DNA of 64,000 nucleotides, taken from Isoetes taiwanensis (taxonomy: Eukaryota; Streptophyta; Lycopodiopsida; Isoetales; Isoetaceae). The DNA is taken from contig JAJEKV010000207.1 in NCBI GenBank assembly GCA_021234155.1, positions 994,001 through 1,058,000 on the forward strand, given 5' to 3'. Numbering within the stretch: position 1 is the stretch's first letter; every line of letters starts with the position of its first letter. Of this stretch, positions 11,520-24,860 are shown piece after piece. Under the pieces are notes generated by a model. The model was not told the DNA's origin and searched no databases. It saw nothing but the letters and a program-made list of their open reading frames with translations. The position numbers and the translations under genes were made by a program.

Positions 11520-13690
11520 GTAATTCCTGGATCCAGCCCTAGATCAGACGGCCACAAATAACTTAACAAGATCTAACGGTCCAGAACAATATCCAAAGGC
11601 CGAGCTATTCCTTTGTCTTCGTTGAAGAGAAGGTCGTTCGCCCTTCCGGCCGTCCATCCAAGTTACAGAGGCCAGAGCCGTCCTCCTTTCCAGGACGCTC
11701 TTCCTCCAGCCAATGGACGTGCAGTGATCTGCACTATGTCGCTCTTTGCTATCTTGACCAGTCTCTCATATTGACAACAGAGTTATTCGGAGATTATAGG
11801 AGGACAACACAAATCTAGGGCTCCTACGATGTACATCCACAGAGGTGAACTCGAGCTTTGCTCTGGCCCAAGCATCAGGTAATGCATAAAGGTCAAATCA
11901 TTCTTATTTAAATATTTACCGATCTTAATGAACCAGTGCTAGGTAAGGCACTCCAGCTGCATCGTTTTCTTCATTTTATGATGTTTCAAGCAATTGCATT
12001 TTATGATATAACATTGAGCAAGACCCCGCTACTAAGAACTTGAAAAGTAGTGGATGTTGAGAACAAAGTCGAAGATTTAAACCAGTCCATCGAAGTTCAC
12101 ACATCATGCCCGTGATCCATTACGTTTAAGAACCATGAGATCTTGATCAAACCTAAAAAGATCTTGATGTTGATCTTGAAGAAATTTTTATTTGGATCTT
12201 CATCTTGATTATCAAGGTATTTCTTCCCAAATTATCCGAACCGCAAACATGTGCGTAATATAATTTCCTTTCTTATTTTGAAGAGAACCGTATGGGAGCT
12301 ACAATGCACCATATTATTCATTGTCATTGGTTTATTTGCTCAACGACATGGGAGTTACGTGGTATACCAAAGACACGTCTTTTCAATATGTCGTGGTTTT
12401 GAGCTATGTAGCTGCCAAGACATCGGCAGGGTTTCAAATACTCTTTTGTGCCTTGGACAAAGAAGTGCTTCTCAAATTTATCACATCCCATTCCTTAAAG
12501 GCGGGAATAAAAGATTGAGCAGATGTAGAATCAAGTGTACACTTTTGCACAATTCCTAAAGTGTACAATGCATTACCGCGATGTCACTTTAGCCCAACCG
12601 GCCGTTGAAACCGATAAAAGTTTCCGAGCAATAGCTTCTATTATCAAGATAGATATAAGGATCTATATTATTGATGCAAAGCAGTTAGCGGTTGCACCTA
12701 CATTTTAATTGGTGATAAATAATGGATTCAGTGCATTGATTCTACATTGGAAATATGTAAGTTCACATTTGAAATATGTTTCGATATGTGCTTTTACTAT
12801 TTTGCAAAGATCATGACTTGCTTTTTACATATTTGAGCTGAATCAATTAATTGTTTTCTACAGAAGTCATTTTGACACTCTTAGCGTTCAAATTTCTTTA
12901 TCCTTCAGGTATTATTGTTCGACAATGTGCTCTTTCAATACCAACAATTATACTTCGGTGTTATTTTCGTGACTCTTTTTAAAATATTTTGTTGTTTGCC
13001 ACTAGCGGTGTTTTGTATGAGAGGATTTTTAAGAGTGCATGGGGACTTTTTAGAACTGATGTTGTAAAACTACGATGATGTTAGGAATATTGATCATTTG
13101 TAGGGAACCACCGATGAGAGTAAGTGGCTGCAATTTTACTGGTTTGATAGACATAGTAGCCAAAGACTTTATTCTCAAGCTACTTTAAAGGGCCAGGGGT
13201 TATGCTTATAACATCCCTACCCACTATAAATAGAAGTTCATGCCTCAAGCTTCTAATAAGGGTGAACCCTTCACCTTAAAACTTGACAACTTTCAAAGCT
13301 TAATTCTCATTGCTTTCTAAGTCTAACAATGGATTATTTGCCATACGCCATTTGTTATATTATTATCGAATTCTTTAATTCTCAATGTTTTTCAAGTCTG
13401 TCCAAGGATTATTTGTCTCACACATACACACTTCTATATTATTATCAAATGATTTTGAATTTCAATCTACATCAACATTTGTAGTAATTTGATCATTTTG
13501 TAGGATCAGCTAAACTTGATGTTGTTAAATAATATCATATCAACTTTCAAGCAACCTACGTGTTTGTTAGTGACTTGCACATCTTTGTGTCTTAATATGG
13601 CCCTAAGTTAAGTCCTTAGTCGACAAAAAAAAAAAGGGGGAAGTCTACTTAATCCAACAAAAAATAAAATAATATGTCCAACGTTGATAA
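11520..13690. other. Helitron C left interior, no gene recognised
   Basis: Mixed non-coding DNA. A plus-strand frame at 12321-12518 (65 residues, internal LSYVAAKTSAGFQILF) may be part of a captured exon but matches nothing I recognise. Confidence 0.4.
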
Positions 13691-13967
13691 ATTATAAGGA
13701 AGGAAGGAAGGAAGGAAGTTACTTTTATCGTCCACGGAGACCAATCGGTCTATGGGACCCAATACAAAAACGCAGCAAGCGGATTACTGCCCGGATTAAA
13801 AAACCCCCGCCCCGAAGGGTTTTCGAGGGAAAAACCGTGGCAGCAATAAGCCTGCTGACAAACTGTGCTAATCATATAAAATGCAGAAACATCCCAATAT
13901 ATACGGGGTCATGCACCCCCCCTCAGAGTGCCTAGTCACGGACAGCCAAATTGGGGGCAAGGTGACC

Positions 13968-16900
13968 TCAAGCAGTCCAAGCACCTCGGATGTATGACCC
14001 TGTGGCACGACCGACGGTGTGTTCATCAGCAAATGCAAGGGCACGCCCAGCCGTATTAAAGGGAGCGATCCGCCCGACCGGGATCAACGCCGGGCAACTC
14101 GAAAGTGTGAGACTCATCCTCAACGGCACCGCTTGACAAAGATCGACAGAAAGCCCGCCCGGCGGGGCTCCCCCAATCCACCGCCTGCCTCGATCGCGAA
14201 GATGGTGGGCACCTGCGGCGAATGGAGGCAATGAGCTCAAGGCTTTTCGTAAGGGTACTGGGAACGCAGTAGATGTGGGCCCCGCTAACACGGGGTTGAT
14301 GTGCTCCTTGTAATGGGCCATTTTGACTGCTCTAGAGCAATGGGGTCCCCAGAGCTTGCCAAGGAAACAAGCATCTAGGTACTCCCGCAGGCTCGCCACG
14401 ACGGCCGCCGCGCCACTAGCATGTACGCATCGTGCTCCTCGCCGTTCCATCCGGGCGAACCAGCTGATCTCTCTTACCCCTCCAACAGGCCCTAAGCGCT
14501 GCGGACTCATGGCCCGCGGTGTAAGCGGTCAAAAGGGCGAGCATCACCCATAGTAACCACTTTCGAAAATAGGCGATGTGTCTATCAGGGGCTGCCACGG
14601 AAGCTGTAAGAATCCGGTTTCTGCAGCGAGAATCGATAGGGGACTGAAGGTTTCACCCAAGTGCCGTGCCAAAAATGCCTTACGCACTGCCTCCAAGTCA
14701 TTCCAGTCGTCAAAGAGGCGACCCAGGGCCCAAACCTCGACCCCGTCTGAAGGGCGTGCTCGACCGACGGTGGAAGCAGATGTGGTGATGGCCCCAATCA
14801 TATAGCTCTGCCTCGGGATTTGTTGTTACGCATTGCATAAAAGCGCTTTCCGGCCATTGCCACCCATAGCGGATAGACGCCCAAAGTGAAGCGAGGAGGG
14901 GAACTCCACCCCTAGGTACTTGTAGGTGGGCGTGACGCACAGTGTCCCCCCGATATGTGAGTGCAGGAGGCATGGGGTGACGCGGAAGAGGATATGAGAA
15001 CCACCCCGGTCTTGGGCGATTGACGCCAAGCATGTTCGTAGCGACAAAATGTGTCTAGGGCATCCAGTGAGACCGCATATCTTCGGGGTGTGGGCCAAGC
15101 AGGCCAACATCGTCCGCAGATAGATGAGCCGGGCGGATGACACGGTGCAAAAGATGTATGCCATCCCCCATGCTCAGAAGCTGGGGCTCTAATCGATCAA
15201 TGTAGAGGCCAAAAGTGTCGGCGAGAGGGGCAACCCCGCCGGACCGGATACTACCGGGTAAATGCTTGGCGTGGCCGACCGTGATCCCCGCCAAAACAAC
15301 TCTCATACAACTTTGATATGGCATTACGCGCAGCAGCTGAGCCCCTGGGCTTGACGCAGTTTAGCCCACAACTTTTCGAGGGGGACAGATCAAAAGCCTT
15401 TTAAGTCCACAAAGCAGCAATATAAGTCCAAATTTGGATTCCGGCCGCCTTCAATCGCCCGCAGCCAGAAAAGATATGGTCAATCGCTGGAGTGGCGGGG
15501 TCGAAGCCCGCCTCGCGTGAGGGCTCGCAGACATCCGCCGCCGCCAACGGGTCAACCGGCCGCCGAGAATGCCCCAACAGTTTGGCAAATACCGAATCGA
15601 CCATGATCGTCCCAGAATTGGCCGGACAAAGGTGGGTCGCCCGCTTTGTGAATGGGAACAACCCTCGCTAGGTCCATTGCCGGGGAACCCTCCTCCCGCA
15701 ATGCTCGTTGAACGGTAGTGAGGGACCGCACAAGCGGCCGCCCCGCCCACTTGAGTAACTCGCCTCCCGCATACCATCGAGGTCACCGCCTTCCCATTAG
15801 CTAGCCGCTGCGTGCCCTCCTCAACATCCTCATCCACGAGAACCAATGGGGGCCATCCCGTGGGGGTATGGGCGCATGCTGCCCCCTGGGCGGGTCATAG
15901 AGCCTTTGCAAGTACCGCTCCCACCGGATCGTGTGATGTCCCCAGAGGTTTGGGCTGGCCTTTGAAGCACTTGCGCCTAAAAGGTTAGGGAGGATGAGTG
16001 TCCAAAGAGGTCAACACCCCTCGATGCTTGGCAGAAGGTACCCCGCCTTTTGTGTCCTTCGGGATGGGCGCCGTAACGCGGTGGTGGCTCGCAAGCGGGG
16101 ATCCGAGGATGTGACTGAGTCGCCGCTATGCTTTACAACCCGCATCAAAACCGGTTACGCTGAATGTTGGCGACTTCGGAAGGCGACGGGGGTCTCGCCA
16201 AAGCACCGTCCGCTGCATCCCGTAATAGTGGTCACCGTTCACCACGCTCTAGTGTGGAGGTTCGTAATTACCGGGAGGGCGTCATGAGCATCTCGGCGTA
16301 GTCCTCGCACCGCCATAATCGAAGTCTCAACCGATGACTCCGCGAGGGCTGGCATAGTGGGGGTTCCGGGCTCGCCAAACCAGGGTCCAAATAAAGTGGG
16401 AGGTGATCTCGAAGTCGACCTCCTCATCCCGATCGTCTGCGCCCACCCTAAACGATCGATGAGATGCATATCTTGCGCGAACTACAAGCACATAGTCCAC
16501 CACACTAGACCCTCCCCCCTCGATTGTCCCGGCTCGCATGTGCACTTTGCAGAATCGGCCACCGCGGAAAGGCCATTGCAAATTATCAAGTCAAAATGCC
16601 ACATAGCAGAGCAACCAAATGCCAAAGCGAAAGTGACACGGCCGCCATCCGACCCGCCACGGGCTACTGGGCGCGAAGCTGCCGGGACATCGCCGCCGAG
16701 GGGTCAAGTCGCATGGACCGCTGCTCTACCCCCTGTCGTGCATTGAAATCTCCAAGAAGGACGACCCTACCCAACTGGCGATGCCGCCAGATGTCATCAT
16801 ATAGATCGACATACGGTCCATCCTATCCGCGACGGGGTGTGGCTGCGATAGAAGGTGCTTGTCAAGCTGAGGGAAATAACAGCGCCGAAAAAGAGGGTTG

Positions 16901-17230
16901 CCACTTGGTATTATGCACACGTAACCCGTGGTACCGGTTGTGTCCGTCCTTCCTCGGAGGGTAACCGAATGTGCCAAGGTTGTCCGGTAGTAGCAAGCCA
17001 CCCACCATGACCCCGCCGTCCCCGTATTGGTATTGAAGACCGAGAAATGTTGGTAACCCGCAAGAAATCGTAGCTCAGGTCCAAAGATGCTCCCATGTCT
17101 CCATGAGGAAGATGAGATCCATACCCACGCCACTTCGAGTTCGCGACCGCCCCCTTCTCGCCAAGGGAAGCCTCGACAGTTTCCATGAGACCACCCTGAG
17201 ACACAATTCCTATTTGTCGCCAGGGATGGT
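13968..17230 (-). pseudogene. LINE ORF2 remnant: endonuclease and reverse transcriptase
   Basis: Broken into many frames. Near 17160-16900 the endonuclease start is visible (after NRNCVSGW), followed by GYQHFSVFN and TTLAHSVTLRG. The middle is frameshifted (15846-15401). The RT catalytic box appears at 15164-15055 as LSADDVGLLGPHPEDMRSHW, where family members have YADD. A Cys/His-rich tail follows down to 13968. The matching plus-strand copy at 31.9-35.2 kb allows each piece to be ordered. Confidence 0.75.
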
Positions 17231-18830
17231 ATGCGCAACTGAGTCCGGGGGGAGGATCGGAAGCAGAGGCTGAGTGAGAAGTAGATGGAGCCGGAGGCAA
17301 AGATGTGGTGAGAGGGTGTGGGCCGCGAGGGAGCAGGAGTAGGAGCAGGAGAAGGGGGCCGTGGGTAGTAGAAGCGTAAGTGGGCCGCTGCGGTACCGTG
17401 GGTTGGGGTCGCGGGGGTCCGCAGCAGCATGTGTCGCCGGAAAATGTGCATCCCGCCGAACCAATCCCGCGGCACCCCGTTGGCTTAATGCCTCGACCCC
17501 GACAAGCTCCCCGCGCTCGTGCCTCCCCGTTGCACGCGTGTGAGGTCCCGGCCCACATACGGGGATGTCCCCTTCAACATCCGGCCGGGCGCAATATGGC
17601 ATCACGCACTGTGCATCCGCGAACCGTGAATATGACAAATGCGGTCCGCGGCCGGGCGCCGAAAGCCCCATGCCGCTGCGAGAAATGTGAATCGCCCGGG
17701 AATGTCATCCGATCGAGAATGTGTGTTCTGGATGTTGTGGGCGAAGACTCTCCCCCCGCCGCTCACGGCATACCTCGAACTACCGACAGGGCCTCTCCGC
17801 TGGCCTCACGGAGTTCTCCGCGCCCGGGTCCAAGGTGGGCAAGGCCGGGTCCCCTGTGGGGGGTGGTGGTGGTGGCCGGGATGGCGTGGAGTGACCGGAG
17901 TGTGGTTTGGGGGGCAGCAAAGGGGGACGGGTCGCCGGGGCGTGGGAGGCCGTGGCGGGGATAGCGTTTGAGCCGCGTTCTCGGCCCAATGTAGTCGGGA
18001 GCGCGGCTCTTGGGAAAAGCCTCGCTGTTGCCCATTCCCTCTGCACGCAGACCGGCTGCGGTGACTATGAACCTCGGTGGGGAGACCCCGGCTGCAATGC
18101 GTGGATGGTTGCCCGCCCTGGAGCTCCGTGCCTGAGTAGCGGCGTGCGCTCGGAGCCCCAAAGACACGAGCGTCGAGGGCCGGCTTCTTTGTTCCGATCT
18201 ACCGGAAGATCTCCGAAGGCGGTTTAGGGTCATGCGCAAGGCGTACATTAACTCCAGATGCCATGGTGGTGGCCGCCTCTACCTCGACCGGGCCGAGACA
18301 AATAAGGACCATCGCCTCCTGCATTAGCGGCTCCCTCTCTGTGGTCATGGTGTCCGTGAGTGATGAACCGCGTAGTCTAGGCGGCCCCGCATGTCAAAGA
18401 ACCTCCCCTGCCCTTTGCGCGGCTCTCTGGCGTGCAAGGCCAAGGCCATCTTCCACATGCGGCCAGGCGGGTCTCCAAGCTGCGCGGATACGGTTCTTCG
18501 ACCGACTCGATTTGCCTTTTGAGCACATGGGATGCCGGGGACTCCAGCTCCACCGCCATGCCGCCAAGTGAGGGCACCGTAGCCTCAACACGAGCATTGT
18601 TAGCCTCCATTCCCCTTTGGACGTGGCTCCAATTCTCGGCCGAGGCGTGAGTTCCTATGTGGTCTGAGCAATTAATCCCTTCCGGCCGGGCTGGCCTCGC
18701 TGAGGGGGCCTTAGCCTTAGCCCGAGCCTCCTTCTTCATGGAGGATGACTCTCCCCTGTCCATGATGGCTGATCGGGACCGTTTGTGCGGCGGGCCCTCG
18801 CCTTGGGTTTCCCAGCCGCCCATCTTCGTG
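17231..18830 (-). pseudogene. LINE 5' region / ORF1-like remnant
   Basis: Very GC-rich minus-strand sequence upstream of ORF2 with overlapping Pro/Arg/Ala-rich frames, the longest at 18823-18377 (148 residues; HKRSRSAIMDRGESSSMKK and RLAACGRW inside). The position fits LINE ORF1, but no RRM or zinc-knuckle motif could be recognised. Confidence 0.35.
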
Positions 18831-19146
18831 GGCCATGACTCCCAAAGTTTGAGGGATCTCTGGCTGCGGAAAGGGTGCCTAGAATTGAATTTGGGGGCTC
18901 AAGAACGCGGGCAGAGCACCTTTTGGGCTAGTCAACGGAAACCCTTTCGAATACTTACTAAAACATACGCCAATCCCTATATTGGTGTCAGACTTTCATC
19001 AACAACACCATCAGGAACTAGGGTATGAATTAGTAAAACATTCTCGTAACCTTCAATAAGAGTACAACACACACCTTTCAACACCGCTGGCCAAGACCAA
19101 CAACGCATCAGCGAGGGCTATACTTCTCAAAGAAGGAAGAAGAAGG

Positions 19147-19665
19147 GCTGCCACAAAACCCTAGCACACAGCCCGAAAACAGCAGATTTGAGCACTGAAA
19201 CAAAGACAAGCATGCAGGTACCATACACCTTGAAAGCTCTCTGAACCAGCTTTCCAACAAGCCCAAGCACATGAAAAATCGACACCGGATGTGAGAGATA
19301 CAAATTGGCCAAAGTGTCTATGGGCTGCCACAGAAACCCTAGCACACAGCCCGGAAAACAGCAGATTTGAGCACTGAAACAAAGACAAGCATGCAAGTAC
19401 CATACACCTTTGTAAAGCTCTCTGAACCAGCTTTCCAACAAGCCCAAGCACATGAAAAATGGATTAATCGGATGTGAGAGATACAGTCGGCCAAAGTGTC
19501 TATGGCTGCCACGTAAAACCCTAGCACACAGCCCGGAAAACAGCAGATTTGAGCACTGAAACAAAGACAAGCATGCAAATACCATACACCGTTGTAAAGC
19601 TCTCTGAACCAGCTTTCCAACAAGCCCAAGCACATGAAAATCTGACACTGGATGTGAGAGATATG
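19147..19665. repeat. Three tandem units of about 177-182 bp
   Basis: Units start at about 19147, 19324 and 19506. Each contains AAACCCTAGCACACAGCC, AGCAGATTTGAGCACTGAAA, AGCTCTCTGAACCAGC and GGATGTGAGAGATA. They differ by a few substitutions and one-base indels. Minus-strand frames repeat a Leu/Cys/Phe-rich stretch three times, which is a product of the repeat rather than evidence of a gene. Confidence 0.9.
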
Positions 19666-20586
19666 ACCGATCAAAATTCTGCCGCCTTCAGGAGGGAAGT
19701 GGGGCAAAAGGCCAAAAATTGGGAAAAGGAACTAGCGCTGTCGCTATTTGTAAGCTATTTATTGAGACCTTTAAAACTTTTAGCAAATATATTCCTTAAA
19801 TTAAAGTACAACCTCCTTCTAGATGTGATTCGTTAGGAACAAATCAAGCTTCATGTGGAAAGAGATTGGGTAGGTCTCAAAAATAGAGATTAATTTCAAC
19901 GATCCAAACAATTGCTTAGTGATATGAAACACCCCAATAAAAAGTTGTTCGCTCTATTTCACACATCATTAACATTGTTCCCACAGTAATGGACCCAAAG
20001 AACGCCTTCTTGGACAGCAAGACGGGGCAAGTTTTCTATTATTCCCTAGAAAATCTCAATGGTTTATATATTACGTAACATAAGGATAACGGACAAATGA
20101 CTTGAAATATAAAGATATACCTAATGGTCGATATATGTCCTTCTGAATTGTATATTGACAACTTTCTATGCCCTACATTAGGGCTTAAAAGAATCAACAC
20201 ATGCCCCTACATAAATCACGAGTCAATATTGACACACAACCTACGTATACTGCATATACAAAACATACTTACTGTCTCGAACACATGCAATTGCTATCCC
20301 CTAGACTAACATTCTTACTTGAACACATGCAACTGCTATTTCCTACGTCATCACGCCGCAATAAATAATCTCTTTATATTGTCTCAACCAAAGTGATCCA
20401 ACGGTTGACATTTGATGTCGCAATCCGATGGCCAAATTTTTCATGCGAGGCTTGCACGTAGTTTTAGGTGTGTGTGTAATAACCCAACATTGTTGGGCTT
20501 TACTTGGAAACCTGTAGACGATACATACATATGCAACTAATGCACGCCTTCTTATTGTGGCCAAAACATTTAGATGCTCCAAACTT
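19666..20586. other. Helitron C right interior, no gene recognised
   Basis: AT-rich non-coding DNA up to the 3' hairpin; only short unrecognised frames. Confidence 0.45.
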
Positions 20587-20615
20587 ATGCCCAGCAACGC
20601 TGGGCACCTTTACTA

Positions 20616-21273
20616 GTTGTAAAGAATTGCATACAAGCACTCCAACAACAATCTGAGCCCCTAACCTTCACCATTGTCTCACGTTTGGTGTCACTATTCA
20701 ACTTGGCTCTTTTGCTAGGATAATGTCTGGCAACTGATACTTCTCCCCTTTTGCCTAGGTTTAGAGTTCCAACTGCCAATGGATCAATATCAAGACAATC
20801 ATTGTCCCCAACAACCTCAGGCTCTGGAAAAATATAATCCTCCACAAATTGAACACTACTTATAGGCCATGCCATGATGCAAGGAACCTCCAATTGCTTG
20901 ACACAACCAAAACATTCTTTGTCACCCAAACCTTTACCTTTCCAGTTGTCTTCCAACATCGAAATTGCAATACCAATATTGTCTTCCCCTAGCCTTTCAT
21001 CATTAACAGCTTGACCAGGATCTGCTAGCACAATGACTCCTTGGCCTACTATTTCCTCGTTGCACTTGTGCATGATTCTCACCTTCTATTTCCTCCATTG
21101 CACCCTACTATAGAGGACTAATTGTTTTTCTTCAACATTCTTGCTAGGAGTTGGTTTTTCATTGATATTGCTCTTTTCAATATGTTGCACACCATCTTGA
21201 GTTGGAGAGGCACCATTGACCTAGGCAAATTGCACCCTTTTTAGTTAATGAGTAGGAAAAAATTATTACACCA
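20616..21273 (-). pseudogene. DUF7869-type element copy A, N-terminal coding segment
   Basis: Direct continuation of the element cut at 11497. The minus frame 21082-20616 includes IVGQGVIVLADPGQAVNDERLGEDNIGIAISML, spaced as in copy B (29480-29360), plus CVKQLEVPCIMAWP and the conserved MVKVRGSDCCWSACMQFFT. Upstream (21250-21090) the N-terminus is shifted out of frame. The segment ends at 21273, where Helitron D is inserted at A/T. It is non-functional as it stands. Confidence 0.65.
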
Positions 21274-23131
21274 CTAGTAATGGTGCCCAGCGTTGCTGGA
21301 CATAGGTTTAAATTCTGTAAATATTTTGATCGCAATGAGAAAAGTTGCAGTAAGCTTTTATTATCACGGAGATTTCCAAACATAGTAGTAGTATCTAGCG
21401 TTGCTTTTAAAATTTGTAAGGTCTTAAAAAGAATGAGATAAGAGTGCATTATTTACTTTGAAGTTGGTTTTTTATTGTTGACATCTTGAAAATTTCACAT
21501 GCATCATTGCTCATATAAGAGATCTCATGTTTTGCTTTGTTGTTTTGCCTTTTTTATTATAAGAGATCTCATGTTTTGCTTTGTTGTTTTGCCTTTTTTT
21601 TTTAGAGCTTTTACATTCGGGGAGGAGGGCAAAAGGTATCATTGTGCTTTTTAAGTTAAGACTGTCTTTTTGTCTTACAATTTGGATGTCTTACAATTTT
21701 TGCCTTTTTTAAAGTTAACATATGCCTCGAAATGTGCAATTTTGTTGAAGAGCTTTTTAGTTCTTTTTTTTTTTTATTATTATTTGGGGGTCTGAGGGGT
21801 TAGCGTTTGGGTGGTTTGGGTTTGGTATTTATTTATCAATGTCGAGAGCCATTTGAGAACAAATGTTGAATATATAACAAAATTGAAAGTTTCATTATAC
21901 TTCGAAAAAAAGGATAAATATAATGTGAAGTTATTAGTGTACCATATCTTCATGGTCTGACTAAGTTGTCGCCAAATATTTGTAACCTAGTAGCCTTCAT
22001 ATTCTTGAAACATCACCTACAACCAAGCATTGCTTACCGATGCTCGCAAAATTCAGGAGACAAAAGACATTTCACAATGTGAGTGTTTTTGTGTGCTTCC
22101 AGCATATTTTGAGGTTCGAAATTTGTCCTCATCTGCAGATCAAACCCCAAAATGTCAACAAATGTTTCTTGTTTACATAAACGATTACAAACTATACCAA
22201 CTCACAAACCTGAATGCACAAAGATGAAGCCAACATAGAAAGATCGGAAAATGCTGGCAAAAACATTATTTAGAACTCTAGGCAAGGACCGCTCATCTCA
22301 AAAGAATTTTGCATCTCTTCAGTCTTTTATATAAAATACCTGGTTCCTGGTTCCGTCATAGCAGCTTGCATAATGTGCTAAAAAACATCGCTGAAGATAA
22401 CTGAGCCTATTGACCTTAATCCAAGCTCTGCCTGCAACAAACCAAAATATACATTAAAAGATGTCAACGGCATAATATTGCTTCTTCATTTTTACAGAAA
22501 CACAGAATCCACATGCGTAAAGATGAAGCCAGCATAGAAAGATCCGAAAATGCTAACTCTAGGCAAGGACTGCTCATCTCAAAAGGATTTTGGCATCTCT
22601 TCAGCCTTTTATATAACATACCTTTAGTCACTGCAGGACATGCTTACAATTTTACACATTGAGATGCTTTTCACATTGATTCGATGTTGCATCAAGGTAA
22701 CAACTGCACTCATAAATTCAAGCAACCTCGTCAAAGGAATAACCTCATTCTCTGAACTTCTTGACCATATTGAGCAGCTACAATTATATTTGGAATGAAA
22801 AACTTTTGGGAATTGGATACACTGGCAGGCTTCAATTGCAATCCATTCACAATATCCAATGCAGATTGTTTTCTACTATCAATTGCCATAGTATGTCTTC
22901 CAGTTCCTGTGAACTTTGTATTTCTGGGCAGACATTCTACTGCAATTTGTAACAAATAGAGCACATTCTGCATGATGTGCAATTGATCCATAGTGCGGCG
23001 ATACACACATAGCATATCCAATACATGTCCAATTTTCTCCCGCAACTATATAAACGTAAGAATAATGGTTGTCTCGATCGTGGTGTAAACGACGAAAAGA
23101 AACTAACAAATTTACGAACAGGATGTCCACC

Positions 23132-24860
23132 TTGCCCAAACATACTGAGGTCGGCCACACTGGAGTAACATCCTCAACTTCAGCGGAACATCCTCTCATT
23201 TGTCTACCGCTTCTGGCTTAATTTGCATCGCAGTAAGTTCTTGAATTTATTAGAAAGCTTAAAATTTCTCCAAGTAACCAACAACATCAGATGGCATTAA
23301 ATCTGTTTATGATGTGAATGCATCATATTCCATCTTTGCTTTTGCTGCACCACCGACAAATAGAATTAAATACTCACATATTTGAAAATCAAGAATCGTA
23401 CTTACATAGAAGCAAAAGGAAATGGGGAAGAGTGTTTGACAGTAGGATTGATTTGCTGGAGCTTCGAGGGACCATGGGCTTGCGTGGATATTCCTCTATG
23501 CCTTCACACTTTGTGAATGGCTTCTATCCCTTAAAACTCCTTTCCAAGATCAGCGAACTAAGTTTCTCAACGGCCTTAATAGTTATCTAAAATTCTGTGA
23601 ACAGATTTGTTCATAAATCTCCATTTCACAACTGCATTGCTCTAGCAATTCCTTCATGAGTTGTTATTTCCTCCTTTTCTCAGCACCTTGGTAGACTTTG
23701 ACACTTTGAAAACATATTGCAAGACTCTGCAATATTTTGCTTAATGGGCTTCATAAACTGCTGCCAATGGGCTTCCAAAGTTCTATGTCCATTCATCCAA
23801 CCTTTAAAAACCCTGCCAAAGCCCCATTCATCCAGCATGTTGTCACAGGCATCACAACCATCATTTCCAGCTCTTGGAGCTGATGGAACATCATGCAAGG
23901 TATTCCTTCATCAATTTTCAGTTCTCCACTCATTATTATACTGTCATGAGTGAGTCTACATGTTCTATTCTTCTAATTTTAAGTCTACATGTTCAAGTTC
24001 AAGTTCATGTTTTCCGCGGTTCCTGCTCCATATCCACTGCCAGACTTTGCCCAAACATACTGAGGTCGGCCACACTGGAGTAACGTCCTCAACTTCAGCG
24101 GAACATCCTCTCATTTGTCTACCGCTTCTGGCTTAATTTGCATCGCAGTAAGTTCTTGAATTTATTAGAAAGCTTAAAATTTCTCAAGTAACCAACAACA
24201 TCAGATGGCATTAAATCTGTTTATGATGTGAATGCATCATATTCCATCTTTGCTTTTGCTGCACCACCGACAAATAGAATTAAATACTCACATATTTGAA
24301 AATCAAGAATCGTACTTACATAGAAGCAAAAGGAAATGGGGAAGAGTGTTTGACAGTAGGATTGATTTGCTGGAGCTTCGAGGGACCATGGGCTTGCGTG
24401 GATATTCCTCTATGCCTTCACACTTTGTGAATGGCTTCTATCCCTTAAAACTCCTTTCCAAGATCAGCGAACTAAGTTTCCCAACGGCCTTAATAGTTAT
24501 CTAAAATTCTGTGAACAGTTTGAAAACATATTGCAAGACTCTGCAATATTTTGCTTAATGGGCTTCATAAACTGCTGCCAATGGGCTTCCAAAGTTCTAT
24601 GTCCATTCATCCAACCTTTAAAAACCCTGCCAAAGCCCCATTCACCCAGCATGTTGTCACAGGCATCACAACCATCATTTCCAGCTCTTGGAGCTGATGG
24701 AACATCATGCAAGGTATTCCTTCATCAATTTTCAGTTCTCCACTCATTATTATACTGTCATGAGTGAGTCTACATGTTCTATTCTTCTAATTTTAAGTCT
24801 ACATGTTCAAGTTCAAGTTCATATTTTCCGCGGTTCCTGCTCCATATCCACTGCCAGACT
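23132..24860. repeat. Direct tandem duplication of about 0.9 kb inside Helitron D
   Basis: Unit 1 (23132-24046) and unit 2 (24047-24860) both begin TTGCCCAAACATACTGAGG and end CATATCCACTGCCAGACT, with near identity between. Unit 2 lacks about 100 bp present in unit 1 after CTGTGAACAG (about 23600-23700). The low divergence points to a recent duplication. Both contain a minus-strand frame with GNDGCDACDNML and EWGFGRVFKGWMNGH (23898-23717 and 24712-24531), family not recognised, perhaps a captured exon. Confidence 0.9.

Larger units (their letters stand above)
13695..19030 (-). mobile_element. LINE (non-LTR retrotransposon) copy 1
   Basis: Its GC content is clearly higher than its flanks. Read on the minus strand it runs from about 19030 to a 3' end at about 13700, with the terminal motif CATAGACCGATTGGTCTCCG and a (TTCC)n tail (GGAA repeats at 13698-13719). 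The same 3' end and tail occur in LINE copy 2 at 35478. It extends about 1.5 kb further 5' than copy 2. The 5' limit is approximate and no target duplication was found. Confidence 0.8.
11498..20615 (+). mobile_element. Helitron C, 9.1 kb, complete ends
   Basis: The 5' end is TCTTATATTATAATGTTTT at 11498, preceded by A. The 3' end is hairpin TGCCCAGC/AAC/GCTGGGCA at 20587-20605, then CTAG at 20612-20615, then T. Joining 11497 to 20616 restores the collinear sequence of DUF7869 copy B (around 29090), which independently proves both ends. It contains a degenerate antisense LINE and a three-unit tandem repeat. No Rep/helicase coding was recognised despite the length. Confidence 0.9.

Noticed and set aside
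14019-18248. GC-rich insertion of bacterial origin
   Set aside because: The GC-rich segment encodes LINE endonuclease/RT pieces and has a LINE 3' tail; a second copy occurs at 31.8-35.5 kb.
19127-19707. Repeat-containing membrane protein on the minus strand
   Set aside because: The apparent threefold protein repeat simply follows the 177-182-bp DNA repeat, in shifting frames.
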